DNA of 64,000 nt, taken from assembly GCF_041081105.1 (NCBI RefSeq), contig NZ_CP163528.1:3534001-3598000 (forward strand), given 5' to 3'. The translations under genes were made by a program, and so were the position numbers. Numbering within the stretch: position 1 is the stretch's first letter; every line of letters starts with the position of its first letter. The notes beneath the pieces were generated by a model, which was given only the letters and a program-made list of their open reading frames with translations, made no database searches and was not told the origin of the DNA. Below, piece after piece: positions 1-10,681 of the stretch. This DNA comes from Promicromonospora sp. Populi. Its GTDB lineage: Bacteria > Actinomycetota > Actinomycetes > Actinomycetales > Cellulomonadaceae.

Positions 1-704
1 GTGATCGGGGAGTCGGCGTACATGGCCTCGAGCCGGCCGCCCACGAGGTTGGTGGTGACGTCGGCCTGCGAGTCGTAGCGCACGACGTCGATGGCGTCCT
101 CGCCCTCGTCCTCGCAGGTCTGCGAGAGCTCGGTGAGCTCGTCGTCCTGGATGGTCGCCGTCTGCACGCCGACCGTGGTGCCGCACAGGTTCTCGGGGTC
201 GAAGCCCTCGGGGTTGCCCGCGCCGACGCCGAACTGCGAACCGGCGGTCGCGTAGCTGATCATGTTGACCTCGGCGGTGCGCTCGTCCGTGATGGTGAAC
301 GCGGAGATGCCGACGTCGTACCGCGAGCCGATGGACGGGATGATCCCGTCGAACGCGGCCGACTCGATCTCGACGTCGAGGCCGAGCACGGCGCCGACGG
401 CCTGGATGGTGTCGATGTCGAACCCGACCGGCGTCGAGCCGTCGGCGTCGATGAACTCGGCCGGGGCGTAGGCGGTGTCGGAGCCGACGGTCAGCGTGCC
501 CTCGTCAGCGATCTCCGCCGGCAGCAGCGCGGCGATCTCCTCGTCAGCGCTGATCGAGGCGAGGTCGAACGAGGCCTCGGCGCTGGCGCCGTCGGTCGCG
601 TCGGTGGAGCCGGTGGGCTCCTGCGACACGCTCGTACAAGCGGTCAGGGCGAGGGTGGCGGCGGCGAATGCAGCCGCGGCGGTCAGGGCGGGAAGCCTGC
701 GCAT
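1..704 (-). CDS. Amino-acid ABC transporter substrate-binding lipoprotein (partial, C-terminus off window)
   Basis: Extracytoplasmic solute-binding protein that would capture a polar amino acid and deliver it to an ABC permease outside this window. The start is ATG at 704, preceded by AGGAG with 7 nt spacing. The product opens with a hydrophobic signal ending in a lipobox (L-T-A-C), so it should be lipid-anchored. An Ala/Ser/Glu-rich linker follows, then a family 3 solute-binding fold: the stretches TLTVGSDTAYAPAEF, GFDIDTIQAVGAVLG and YDVGISAFTITDERTAEV are typical. About 234 residues are visible and the gene runs off the left edge. The ligand cannot be told from sequence. Family assignment is firm. 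Confidence 0.92.
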   Translation of the reverse strand, partial: MRRLPALTAAAAFAAATLALTACTSVSQEPTGSTDATDGASAEASFDLASISADEEIAALLPAEIADEGTLTVGSDTAYAPAEFIDADGSTPVGFDIDTIQAVGAVLGLDVEIESAAFDGIIPSIGSRYDVGISAFTITDERTAEVNMISYATAGSQFGVGAGNPEGFDPENLCGTTVGVQTATIQDDELTELSQTCEDEGEDAIDVVRYDSQADVTTNLVGGRLEAMYADSPI

Positions 705-842
705 CAGGGGTCTCCTGGTCGGGTATTGAATGTCTCGCGAGGCCCCTCAGAAACCCGGCAGATCTCTGTCATGTTGGGGAGCAGAGAACCCGACGGCGCA
801 CGAGGCGCCCCGACTCGGGTCTCACCCAACCGTGAGTCGCCC

Positions 843-884
843 CTTGCGTAAACCCGCAAGTTGGAGATCTATGTCACATTGTGA
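843..884. promoter_or_regulatory. Two small inverted repeats upstream of the binding-protein gene
   Basis: CTTGCG/CGCAAG (arms at 843-848 and 855-860) is followed by TCACATTGTGA (874-884). They lie 140-180 bp upstream of the lipoprotein start and 70-110 bp past the stop of the MetS-like gene. They could be operators or a weak terminator. No clear promoter hexamers were recognised in the 248-bp gap. Confidence 0.25.
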
Positions 885-952
885 TGAGAGGCAGTTTTCT
901 GTTAGCTTTCGCCCCTTTATGCGGGGCTTGACCTGCAATGATGCCTGATCGC

Positions 953-1129
953 TCAGGTGTCGTGCTCGACCGGCTCGTCCGGCCGGCCCTCGGGATCCCC
1001 CTCGTCCTGCCAGCCGTGCGGCCACTCGGTGCGCTCCGGCCGCCGCGCGAGGGCGACGATGCTCAGCGCGAGCCCGCCCCACACCACGACGAGTGAGACG
1101 ACCAGCAGTGCGATCGCGGCGCCGCTCAT
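953..1129 (-). CDS. MetS-like small subunit of NSS transporter
   Basis: A 58-residue protein with one N-terminal membrane helix (AIALLVVSLVVVWGGLALSI) and a short charged tail (RRPERTEWPHGW, then acidic). Its ATG at 1129 overlaps the TGA of the upstream NSS transporter (ATGA), implying translational coupling. This matches the MetS arrangement known in Corynebacterium, where a roughly 60-residue one-helix protein is needed by the methionine/alanine carrier MetP. The role here is inferred from position and architecture. Confidence 0.8.
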   Translation of the reverse strand: MSGAAIALLVVSLVVVWGGLALSIVALARRPERTEWPHGWQDEGDPEGRPDEPVEHDT

Positions 1130-2688
1130 GACTTACCTCCGAACGTGGGCCAGGTTTCGAACGTGTCGGGGTCGACGCGCCACCGCATCCGCGTGAGCAC
1201 GAACGCCGCCACGAGGAACAGGGCGACGGTGCCCCACCCCATGAGGTTGAGGTACCAGCCGGCGTACCCCTCGTACCCACCCTGGATCAGGGTGACGATC
1301 CGTGAGACCAGCATGTAGGTGAGCACCACAGGGCCGAGGACCACCACGCAGAAGGTCCACCAGCGGCCCACCTGGATGGTGGACACCCCGTTCAGGTGGA
1401 ACCGCATCTCCTCAGTGCGTCGCAGCACCCAGCCGACGGCGACGGTCGTCACCACCGCGGAGGCCACGATGCCGATGTTGTTCGCCCACTGGTCGACGGT
1501 GTCCAGCGCGATCAGGCCCGTGGTGGTGGAGAACGCCAGCACGGAGAGCACCGCCGCGACGACTCCGATGCGGACGGAGGCCTGCGTGCGTGTCCAGCCA
1601 AACTTCTCCTGGAACGACGCCGAGACCACCTGCAGGATCGACAGCAACGACGTGAAACCAGCCATCACCAGCGAGCCGAAGAACAGTGCCCCGAAGATTC
1701 CCCCGGCCGGCATCTCCGAGACCAGGGCGGGGAAGGTGATGAATGCGAGGGTGGGCCCGGTGAGGCCGTCCAGCTCGGCCACCGGCATGCCCTGCTGATG
1801 GGCGAGGAAACCGAGCGCGGCGAACACGCCGATGCCCGCGAACACCTCGAAGCCGGAGTTGGCGAACGCGACCACAAAGCCGGGCGAAGTCAGGTTGGCG
1901 CGCCGCCTCCGGTAGGAGGAGTACGTGATCATGATGCCGAACGCGATGGACAGCGAGAAGAAGATCTGGCTGTAGGCGGCAATCCACACGTTCGGGTCGG
2001 CCATCGCACTCCAGTCGGGAGTGAACAGCGCGTTCAGCCCGTCGGCCGCCCCAGGCAGGAACAGAGCCCGCACCACCAGCGTGCCGAACGCGAGCAGCAG
2101 CAGCGGCATGAACACGAAGTTGACCTTCTCCAGGCCCTTGGCCACCCCGGCGGCGAGCACGACGATCGTCGCAACCCACACCAGCACCAGCGGAATCAGC
2201 ACCGCCGGCACGAAGTCGAGGCTGAACCAGGCGTCCGTGCCGCCGACGTCGGCCAGCTGGAGATAGGTGCCGGTGAAGAAGGCCGCCGTGTCATCGCCCC
2301 AGCGCAGGTCGAACGAGTAGACGAAGAAGCTGAGCGCCCACGCGATGATCACCGCGTAGTAGACGGCGATGACAAAGCAGATGGCCACCTGGAACCAGCC
2401 CAGGCCCTCCAGCCAGCGCTTGACCCGGCGGAAGGCCAGCGGAGCGGAGCCCCGGAACCGGTGCCCGATCGCGTAGTCCAGGAACAGGATCGGGATGCCC
2501 GCCGTCAGCAGCGCGATCAGGTAGGGCACCATGAAGGCACCCCCACCGTTCTCGTAGGCCACCCCGGGGAAGCGCCAGATGTTTCCCAGCCCGACGGCGG
2601 ACCCGACGGCGGACAGGATGAAGCCCAGCTGTCCGCTGAACTCCTCGCGCTTCTCGGGCTCCGCTGTCGTGCTCTGCGCGTCGCTCAT
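1126..2688 (-). CDS. Sodium-dependent NSS-family transporter (MetP-like)
   Basis: Sodium-coupled symporter of the neurotransmitter:sodium symporter family (LeuT fold) in the cytoplasmic membrane. Near the N-terminus it has the family signature: GFILSAVGSAVGLGNIWRFP followed by NGGGAFMVPYL. About 12 hydrophobic segments follow through 520 residues, a normal length. I chose ATG 2688 (MSDAQSTTAEP) over an upstream GTG at 2712 because AGGATCAGGGG precedes it. The stop overlaps the start of the small subunit, as in MetPS-type methionine/alanine uptake systems. Substrate is therefore likely a neutral amino acid, by analogy only. Confidence 0.93.
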   Translation of the reverse strand: MSDAQSTTAEPEKREEFSGQLGFILSAVGSAVGLGNIWRFPGVAYENGGGAFMVPYLIALLTAGIPILFLDYAIGHRFRGSAPLAFRRVKRWLEGLGWFQVAICFVIAVYYAVIIAWALSFFVYSFDLRWGDDTAAFFTGTYLQLADVGGTDAWFSLDFVPAVLIPLVLVWVATIVVLAAGVAKGLEKVNFVFMPLLLLAFGTLVVRALFLPGAADGLNALFTPDWSAMADPNVWIAAYSQIFFSLSIAFGIMITYSSYRRRRANLTSPGFVVAFANSGFEVFAGIGVFAALGFLAHQQGMPVAELDGLTGPTLAFITFPALVSEMPAGGIFGALFFGSLVMAGFTSLLSILQVVSASFQEKFGWTRTQASVRIGVVAAVLSVLAFSTTTGLIALDTVDQWANNIGIVASAVVTTVAVGWVLRRTEEMRFHLNGVSTIQVGRWWTFCVVVLGPVVLTYMLVSRIVTLIQGGYEGYAGWYLNLMGWGTVALFLVAAFVLTRMRWRVDPDTFETWPTFGGKS

Positions 2689-2784
2689 CCCCTGATCCTG
2701 CTGGAAAATCACCCGCAGTGCGAAATCGGGCTTTCCCGACGATGCTCGGCCGGCGTGCTTCGCGCGGCGGATCTCGCCCTGGGA

Positions 2785-4041
2785 TCAGCCGCCGAGCAGC
2801 GCCGCCACGTACCCGCCGCGGAACTTGCCCGCCGGGTCGAGGCGCCCAGCCAGAGCGGCGAAGTCGCCGAACCGCGGGTACAGGCCCGGGAGGTCGGCCA
2901 CCGGGACCGTGAACAGCTTGCCCCAGTGCGGCCGAGCGCCCAGCGGCAGCAGCGCGGCCTCCAGGGCGGGCAACGCGGCGCGGACGGCGGGCCAGTCCTG
3001 CCGCCACGTGAAGTGGAACGCCAGGCTGTCCTCGGGCGTGGTGCTGAGCCACAGGTCGTCGCCGGCGATGGTGCGGATCTCGGACGTGAGCAGCAGCGGG
3101 CCGAGCCGGTCCCCGAGGGCCCGCACGGCGCGGACGGCGTCGGGCCCCGCAGTGCGCGGCAGGAGGTACTCCGACTGCAGCTCCGCACCCAGGGAGGGCG
3201 TGAAGTCGAGCCGGAAGTGCGGCAGCCGGTCGAACCACGGCCCGGGCACCCCGCCCTGCTCGGTGCAGGCGACGGCGGAGACGTCGGGCAGGGGGTGCAT
3301 CGGCCGGGTCGCGGGCGCGGCACCCAACTCGACCGGGAGTGCGGGCGCGGCGCCCACGCCGTCGTCCACCCGGGACTTGCACCAGACCAGGCGTACGTCG
3401 GGCTCGAACCAGCTCGTGAAGACGCTGACGGAGTACGCGCTGCCCATGACCGCGTCGAGGTTGTCGAACAGCGCGTCCCACGGCAGGCCGGTGAAGACGT
3501 CCTGGCGTACGTCGAACGTCGGCACGGTCGCGAGCTCCACGCGCGTGACGACGCCGAGTGCGCCGAGCGCCACCACCGAGCCGGGGAAGTCCGCGTCGCC
3601 GCGGCGCAAGGTCAGCACGTCCCCGGAGGCGGTCATCAGCTCCAGCCCGACGACGTCGCCCGCGAGCGAGCGCGTCCCGTCCCCGGAGCCGTGGGTGCCC
3701 GTGGCGACGGCGCCGGCCACGGAGATGTGCGGCAGGGAGGCCATGGCGGCGAGCCCGCGGCCCTGCGCGTGCAGGTCGACGGCGACCTCGCCGTAGCGCA
3801 GGCCGGCGCGGACCGAGGCGACGCCGGTGGCGGGGTCGATCGTCAGCGGCGGCCGGTCGTCGTCGAGCAGGTCGAGCTGGACGTGCACACCCGTCGTGTC
3901 AGCGACGTCGCTGAACGAGTGGCGCGAACCGAGGGCCCGGACGCGGGGCTCACCGGCGACGGTGCCGGCAAGCTCCGCGAGGGTCCGGGGGCGCTCGATG
4001 CGCGCGGACGAGTACTTGAGGTTCGCTGCCCAGTTCTGCAC
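2785..4041 (-). CDS. FAD-dependent alditol oxidase / aldonolactone oxidase family protein
   Basis: Predicted soluble flavoprotein oxidising a sugar alcohol or aldonolactone with O2. An N-terminal PCMH-type FAD domain carries the flavinylation motif GSRHSFSDVAD; His41 would be the covalently linked residue. It also has the loop ISVAGAVATGTHGSGDG. The C-terminal half is of the D-arabinono-lactone-oxidase type, with HWGKLF near the end. Its 418 residues equal the length of Streptomyces coelicolor AldO, and N-terminal motifs fit AldO better than plant or yeast lactone oxidases. Xylitol, sorbitol or another polyol is possible. It stands alone between the STAS and transporter genes. Confidence 0.85.
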   Translation of the reverse strand: MQNWAANLKYSSARIERPRTLAELAGTVAGEPRVRALGSRHSFSDVADTTGVHVQLDLLDDDRPPLTIDPATGVASVRAGLRYGEVAVDLHAQGRGLAAMASLPHISVAGAVATGTHGSGDGTRSLAGDVVGLELMTASGDVLTLRRGDADFPGSVVALGALGVVTRVELATVPTFDVRQDVFTGLPWDALFDNLDAVMGSAYSVSVFTSWFEPDVRLVWCKSRVDDGVGAAPALPVELGAAPATRPMHPLPDVSAVACTEQGGVPGPWFDRLPHFRLDFTPSLGAELQSEYLLPRTAGPDAVRAVRALGDRLGPLLLTSEIRTIAGDDLWLSTTPEDSLAFHFTWRQDWPAVRAALPALEAALLPLGARPHWGKLFTVPVADLPGLYPRFGDFAALAGRLDPAGKFRGGYVAALLGG

Positions 4042-4083
4042 CGGACAAGCGTGCCACTGGTTCAGCTGAGCCGAGCTACGGGG

Positions 4084-4488
4084 TCAGGCGCTGGCCGCTG
4101 CGTTACGGACCACCGGGATCCGCTGGCTGATACCGACCATGTCCAGGACCTCCATCACCACGGCGGACGGCTCGCGGAGCAGGACGGGTGACCCCGTCTC
4201 CTCGCCGAGCACAAACACCTGGAGGATGAAGGCCACCCCGGAGGAGTCGATGAACGTGACGTCCCGAGCGTCGACGATGACGGGCTCGGGGTCCGGTCGT
4301 GCTGCGAGCGTGGCCATGGCCTCGCTCGCGTTCTCGCGCAGCAGCGCGTCGATATCGCCCCAGAGGGTCAGCACCGTGCCCTCGTAGGTGTTCCGGCATG
4401 CGATACCGGATCCCGGGCGTCCGGGAGCCAGGTCCTGCGCTGAGTCTGACGGGAGAGGGTCCATGGGGTCATTCGCTCCGTCCTGCAT
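4084..4488 (-). CDS. STAS-domain anti-sigma factor antagonist
   Basis: A cytoplasmic partner-switching protein of the SpoIIAA/RsbV type. A disordered N-terminus (MQDGANDPMDPLPSDSAQD) leads into a STAS domain. This contains TVLTLWGDIDALLRENASEA and the phosphorylation loop FIDSSGVAFILQVF, whose serine is the usual target of an anti-sigma kinase. The domain ends MVGISQRIPVV. I took ATG 4488, with GAGG 8 nt upstream, giving 134 residues; the reading frame extends further but upstream starts lack support. No cognate anti-sigma kinase lies nearby, so the sigma factor it controls is unknown. Confidence 0.85.
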   Translation of the reverse strand: MQDGANDPMDPLPSDSAQDLAPGRPGSGIACRNTYEGTVLTLWGDIDALLRENASEAMATLAARPDPEPVIVDARDVTFIDSSGVAFILQVFVLGEETGSPVLLREPSAVVMEVLDMVGISQRIPVVRNAAASA

Positions 4489-4702
4489 TGGTCGGGCCTC
4501 GACTTCGGTAGACACTGACTTCCACACTGACTTGGACGCTTCTTGGTGCTCTCTGACCGCCCCCTTGGCCGGGAGGGGCAAGAATTGCCTGAGGTGAGTG
4601 TTCACCCGGCACATGCCTTCCGTCCACCCCCGCGGCGTTACGGTCACGTTGCACGAAGGAGAACTGCCCGCCTCCGTGCCCTCGCGGGCCCGCTCGGCGC
4701 CC

Positions 4703-4721
4703 GCCTGAGCCGGGCTCAGGC
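4703..4721 (-). terminator. Compact hairpin across the YbaK stop codon
   Basis: GCCTGAGCC and GGCTCAGGC face each other around a single base. The TGA stop of the YbaK-like gene (4716-4718) lies inside the hairpin. There is no T-tract. It may be a terminator for the minus-strand gene. Confidence 0.4.
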
Positions 4722-5183
4722 AGGGTCGGTCACGTCCGCAACCGTGGCATCGAGCGCCGTCGTGAGATCAATGGCGTCGACCGTGGCGCCCACTCCGTGC
4801 GCACCTCCGCCGATCGACACGAGCCCCGGCTCACCGAGCCGGGAGTCCGCGACGACGGGCCACTTGTGGAACGACCCGAACGGAGTGATGGTTCCCCGTT
4901 CATAGCCTGTGACCTCGAAGGCCACCTCTTTGCTGGGCATCGACAGGCGCGAGACGCCGAGCAGGGCGCGCAGCTTGGGCCACGAGATCTGCCGGTCTCC
5001 CGGGACCAGCACGAACAGGAAGTCGTCGTCGGCCCGGCGCACGACGATCGTCTTGATCAACTTCGACGGATCGACCCCGCGCGCGGCCGCCGCCTCGGCG
5101 AGGCTGCCGACCTGGTCATGCCGCTTCAGCTCGAACGGGATGCCGGCCGCCTCGAGCGCCGCGACGGCACGTTGTTCGCTCAT
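4716..5183 (-). CDS. YbaK/EbsC-type aminoacyl-tRNA deacylase
   Basis: Trans-editing hydrolase of the YbaK/ProX superfamily, which removes mis-charged amino acids such as Cys from tRNA-Pro. The 155-residue protein is a single domain. It opens RAVAALEAAGIPFELKRHD and carries the lysine-bearing strand LIKTIVVRR. Later it has LVPGDRQISWPKLRALLG, GYERGTITPFG and a C-terminal GLVSIGGGAHGVGATVDA glycine loop. Start ATG 5183 has AGGAA upstream. The substrate cannot be deduced: the family includes Cys-, Ala- and Pro-specific members. Confidence 0.88.
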   Translation of the reverse strand: MSEQRAVAALEAAGIPFELKRHDQVGSLAEAAAARGVDPSKLIKTIVVRRADDDFLFVLVPGDRQISWPKLRALLGVSRLSMPSKEVAFEVTGYERGTITPFGSFHKWPVVADSRLGEPGLVSIGGGAHGVGATVDAIDLTTALDATVADVTDPA

Positions 5184-5257
5184 GGCATTTCCTATCCCGA
5201 AAACCCGAGTCTCTGTTGTCTCACAATATGGTCAAGATATCGCCCGCGGGTAACGGC

Positions 5258-7072
<1,815 letters not shown>

Positions 7073-7381
7073 GCGTCGCCCCCTCAGTCGGTGCGCGGCC
7101 GCAAGGTGCGCAGTACGTGCGGTTCGGATACTTGTACAGGACTATCACGCCTAGGTGAACTCACGCCATGGAGTTCTCGACGCCCTGTTGAACCGAGGTC
7201 AAGGGTAACGATTCGGACGTACTGCGCAATGAGCTCTTCCAGGTAGATCTCAGGATCCTCCACACTGACGCGGGTCCGTAGGGTGGCGTCAGGTACATAC
7301 CGGCCTATCCAAGACGTTTCGGATACTCCACAATATGGCCTGACATTTCCTAAAACCTGCAACCAGGGGAGCACGACCACC
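7073..7381. other. Divergent intergenic region with no gene
   Basis: The 309 bp between the VanY-like gene (minus) and the small membrane protein (plus) should hold both promoters. It has no convincing coding frame and no clear inverted repeat. CACAATATGG near 7331 recurs near 5225 upstream of the YbaK-like gene, which may reflect a shared promoter element. I could not assign -35/-10 boxes with confidence. Confidence 0.4.
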
Positions 7382-7849
7382 ATGACCACGCCCGACACCA
7401 CGACCCCCGAGGCCTTGATCGAGGAGAACGCCGCCTCGACCGCCACCCAGGTCGTGGAGCCCGAGCCAGCCGCGCCGGAGGCGCCGTCCGAGGTGACCGA
7501 AGAGATCGAGGCGCCCGTGGCCCAGGCCGTCGCCACCGACGAGCCCGTCACCACGACCGCCGTCGCCGCCCCCGTCGCGACCGAGACCGCCGTGGCCGAG
7601 ACGACCGCCGTCGTCGTCGAGGAGGAGCCGCAGAGCACGGTCTTCAGCCTCGTCACCTTCTTCCTGGCCGCGCTGCCGATCATCGGCGTCATCCTGAACG
7701 CCATCGCGGTCGCCCGCGCCGGCAAGGAGGGCTTCGACCTGTGGCTCGCTCGCTGGGGCCTCGCGCTCGCCATCATCGAGACCGTCGGTGCACTTCTCCT
7801 GGTCGGCCTCGGTTACTACTTCGGCCTGCTGTCGGCCGGCGCCGTCTGA
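7382..7849 (+). CDS. Small membrane protein with acidic Ala/Thr/Glu-rich N-terminus
   Basis: Unrecognised 155-residue protein. The first ~85 residues are low-complexity, rich in Thr, Ala, Glu and Val (TTPDTTTPEALIEENAAS and on). Two hydrophobic helices follow (FSLVTFFLAALPIIGVILNA and LALAIIETVGALLLVGLGYY) joined by a short basic loop. Start ATG 7382 was chosen because GGGGAG lies about 10 nt upstream; the frame stays open further upstream without a ribosome site. A strong hairpin follows the stop. Function unknown. Confidence 0.75.
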   Translation: MTTPDTTTPEALIEENAASTATQVVEPEPAAPEAPSEVTEEIEAPVAQAVATDEPVTTTAVAAPVATETAVAETTAVVVEEEPQSTVFSLVTFFLAALPIIGVILNAIAVARAGKEGFDLWLARWGLALAIIETVGALLLVGLGYYFGLLSAGAV

Positions 7850-7891
7850 GCAGACCCAGGCAGGTCGCCTGTCAGAACCACCCAGACGTGT

Positions 7892-7927
7892 CAGACCCTC
7901 AGGTCGCCTCAGCGGCCTGAGGGTCTG
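7892..7927 (+). terminator. Terminator hairpin after the small membrane protein
   Basis: Perfect 12-bp stem: CAGACCCTCAGG (7892-7903) pairs with CCTGAGGGTCTG (7916-7927) across a 12-nt loop, 43 nt past the stop codon. No U-tract, as is common in high-GC actinobacteria. Confidence 0.75.
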
Positions 7928-8049
7928 CCATGTTCCGGGGTGGACAGATCGGGTGAAATTTCGCTAATCGTCACATCATGGCCATTCGCCCGTCATGGGC
8001 CGCCACGACGATGAACGCGCTCAGGTCAACCTCTAGGAAGGTCTGTCCC

Positions 8050-8718
8050 ATGTCGCAGTTCGTCGTTCGACGAGGGCTTCGGCTCCGCAGCCTGATCGCG
8101 TCGGTCTCGGCGCTGGTGCTCGTCGCGCTCCTCACGGTGGCGCTCCCCCAGCCCGCCGACGCCTACCCGCCCGACCTGCCGTCCAAGGCGGTCGTGCAGT
8201 CCGAGCTCAACTCCCTCACCGTCCAGGCGGAGAGCGCCTCGGCCCCGTACAACCGGGACCTGTTCCCGCACTGGATCAGCCAGGGCAACAACTGCGACAC
8301 CCGCGAGGTGGTGCTGCAGCGCGACGGCACCAACGTGCAGGTCGGCAGCGACTGCTACCCGACGTCGGGTAGCTGGTACAGCGAGTTCGACGGCCAGACC
8401 TCCACGCTGGCGTCGGACATCGACATCGACCACATAGTGGCGCTGGGCGAGGCCTGGTACTCGGGCGCCAGCTCCTGGACCACCGCCCGCCGCCAGTCCT
8501 TCGCGAACGACCTCACCGGACCGCAGCTCATCGCCCTCACGGACAACGTGAACGTCTCGAAGAGCGACAAGGACCCCGCCGAGTGGGTCCCGCCGCTGGC
8601 CAGCAAGCGCTGCGCGTACTCGAAGATGTGGATCCACACGAAGTCCCGCTGGGGCCTCACCGTGGACTCCGCGGAGAAGACGGCGCTGCAGGGCCTGCTG
8701 AACACCTGCTCGTTCTGA
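8050..8718 (+). CDS. Secreted HNH-like nuclease (DUF1524 family)
   Basis: Exported 222-residue protein. A signal peptide (RRGLRLRSLIASVSALVLVA, ending near ADAYPPD) is followed by a DUF1524-type domain of the GmrSD-C/HNH group. Key stretches are DIDIDHIVALGEAWYSGAS, with its Asp-His pair, and NDLTGPQLIALTDNVNVSKS followed by KDPAEWVPP, with the Asn and Lys-x-Pro-Ala-x-Trp features of the fold. Two Cys pairs suggest disulfides outside the cell. ATG 8050 is preceded by AGGAAGG. It would degrade extracellular DNA or RNA; the substrate is unproved. Confidence 0.85.
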   Translation: MSQFVVRRGLRLRSLIASVSALVLVALLTVALPQPADAYPPDLPSKAVVQSELNSLTVQAESASAPYNRDLFPHWISQGNNCDTREVVLQRDGTNVQVGSDCYPTSGSWYSEFDGQTSTLASDIDIDHIVALGEAWYSGASSWTTARRQSFANDLTGPQLIALTDNVNVSKSDKDPAEWVPPLASKRCAYSKMWIHTKSRWGLTVDSAEKTALQGLLNTCSF

Positions 8719-8870
8719 CGGCTCCTCCCCCCGGTACGGTGCGGCGGCACGGTTGACGTGTCGCCGCATTCCCGTGAGTCTGGTCAGGCCGCGGGCCTCG
8801 CCTGCCGTGTGCGTACGCTCCATCGCTCCACTTCCAACGACGGAAACCAGGACGAGCACAGGGAGAACCA

Positions 8871-10466
8871 ATGACAACGCTGTCAGCGATTTCCTCCACC
8901 CCCGGGCGCTCCAGGACCCGCTTTCTGCGACGAGCACTCGGCGCGGGCGCGGCCTTCGCGATCGCCGGCCTGGTGGTCGCTCCGCTGTCCCCCGCGCCCT
9001 CCGCCGGCGCGGCAGACGCGGTCGGCGTGACGAACACGGTCGGTGCGACCAGCACGGTCCGCGCGGCCGGCGTCGCCCCGCCGTCCGAGGCCTCGGCACA
9101 GGCCGTGATCTGCGACATCTACTGCGACGCGCGGGATCCCGCGCAGGCGACGGGCGATCGCATCCCGGTGAGCGCCACGATCCACGGCCGTACGCTCCGG
9201 CTCCACGTCTCCGACGCCGACGTCATGGGTTGGGGCTCGATCGAGGGCGGCCAGGCGGGTGACGAGGTCTGGCTCGACCGGTCGTTCGACGGCGGCCGGA
9301 CCTGGGCGTCGGGGAGCAGGCTCGGCAACACGACGATCCCGAGCGGCTCGACCGGCTGGCGTACGCAGATGTACAACGTCGACGACTGGGCCAACGCCGG
9401 CGTCGGCGCCTTGCGTGCCTGCGGCAAGGCCGGCGACCGCCCCGAGATCGCCTGCACGGGCTGGGCCCGCAACGACCGCAACGCCGGCAGTCGATCGACG
9501 GCGGCGGCCACCGCGCTGATGATGCTGTGGGACCGCAACACCGGCCTGTTCGAGACCAACGGCTGGTGGACGGCGGCCAACGCGCTCACCGCCGTCATCG
9601 ACAACGCCCGGATCAGCGGGATGGGCAGCTACCGGTACGCGATCGCCGAGACCTACAACAAGAACGTCAACGCGCGCGACGGCCAGTTCCGCAACGAGTA
9701 CCTGGACGACACCGGCTGGTGGGGCCTCGCCTGGATCGCGGCCTACGACCTGACCGGTGACAGCCGGTATCTGAACACTGCCCGCGCCGACGCCGACCAC
9801 ATGCGCGCCTACTGGACCAGCAAGTGCGGCGGGGGCGTCCAGTGGAACACCGGCATCGCCTACAAGAACGCCATCACGAACGAGCTGTACATCCAGCTCA
9901 ACGCGGCACTGCACAACAGAATCCCCGGCGACACCACCTACCTCCAGCGAGCGCAGGAGGGCTGGAACTGGTTCCGGGCCAGCGGCATGATCAACTCGGG
10001 CAACCTGATCAACGACGGGCTGAACGACTCCTGCGTCAACAACGGCCAGCCCACGTGGACCTACAACCAGGGCGTTGTCCTCGGTGCGCTGGCCGAGCTG
10101 CACCGGGCCACCGGGGACGCGGCGCTGCTCACCACCGCGCGGAACCTGGCGAACGCCTCGACGTCGTCCACCTACCTGAACCCGGGTGGAGTGCTGCGGG
10201 AGGTGAACGAGGGCGACGACTGCAGCAGCGACGGCGCCTCCTTCAAGGGTGCCTACGTGCGTGGCCTGGGCAAGCTCAACGCGGCGCTGCCGGATCGTCC
10301 GTACAGCGGGTACATCGACCGGCAGGCCGACGCGGCCTACGCCAACAACCGTGACTCGCTCGGGATGTACGGCCCGCACTGGGCCGGGCCGCTGGTCCGG
10401 CCCGCGACGGGGCACGGCTGCCAGCACGGCGCACTGGACCTCCTGAACGCGGCCCAGGCCAGCTGA
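8871..10466 (+). CDS. Secreted glycoside hydrolase family 76 (alpha-1,6-mannanase-like)
   Basis: Extracellular 531-residue protein predicted to cut alpha-1,6-mannan, the backbone of fungal and mycobacterial mannans. A signal peptide with paired arginines (RTRFLRRALGAGAAFAIAGL) precedes a spacer of ~150 residues that I do not recognise. A GH76 (alpha/alpha)6 domain then starts near residue 205. It includes WDRNTGLFETNGWWTAANAL, the Asp-Asp catalytic motif YLDDTGWWGLAWIAAYDLTG, ITNELYIQLNAALHNR and TWTYNQGVVLGALAELHRAT. ATG 8871 has AGGGAG upstream. It is monocistronic and followed by a strong hairpin. Confidence 0.92.
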   Translation: MTTLSAISSTPGRSRTRFLRRALGAGAAFAIAGLVVAPLSPAPSAGAADAVGVTNTVGATSTVRAAGVAPPSEASAQAVICDIYCDARDPAQATGDRIPVSATIHGRTLRLHVSDADVMGWGSIEGGQAGDEVWLDRSFDGGRTWASGSRLGNTTIPSGSTGWRTQMYNVDDWANAGVGALRACGKAGDRPEIACTGWARNDRNAGSRSTAAATALMMLWDRNTGLFETNGWWTAANALTAVIDNARISGMGSYRYAIAETYNKNVNARDGQFRNEYLDDTGWWGLAWIAAYDLTGDSRYLNTARADADHMRAYWTSKCGGGVQWNTGIAYKNAITNELYIQLNAALHNRIPGDTTYLQRAQEGWNWFRASGMINSGNLINDGLNDSCVNNGQPTWTYNQGVVLGALAELHRATGDAALLTTARNLANASTSSTYLNPGGVLREVNEGDDCSSDGASFKGAYVRGLGKLNAALPDRPYSGYIDRQADAAYANNRDSLGMYGPHWAGPLVRPATGHGCQHGALDLLNAAQAS

Positions 10467-10473
10467 CCGACCT

Positions 10474-10536
10474 GTTTGATCCCTACACGCTGCGCGCGTC
10501 CCGCCGCGGATTCCGTGCAGCGTGTAGGGGTCAAAC
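10474..10536 (+). terminator. Long-stem terminator after the GH76 gene
   Basis: A 20-bp stem with one G-T wobble (10474-10493 with 10517-10536), loop 23 nt, starts 7 nt past the stop. One arm begins GTTTGATCCCTACACGCTGC. Confidence 0.8.
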
Positions 10537-10681
10537 CGGTGGAACGGACCACCGGCCGAGGCCGGTCGGCAAATGACCTTGCCGGTGCTGGGAGAATGGG
10601 GGGTTGTGAGTACCGAGCCTTCTTCCACCCCAGTGTCCGACGGCGATAGCGGCCGCCCGGGCGGAGGCCGGAACCGCGGGC

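Noticed and set aside
1396..4191. A 931-codon plus-strand frame across the NSS and alditol oxidase genes
   Set aside because: Composition is Arg/Gly/Glu-rich shadow sequence, and both minus-strand genes are clearly recognised families.
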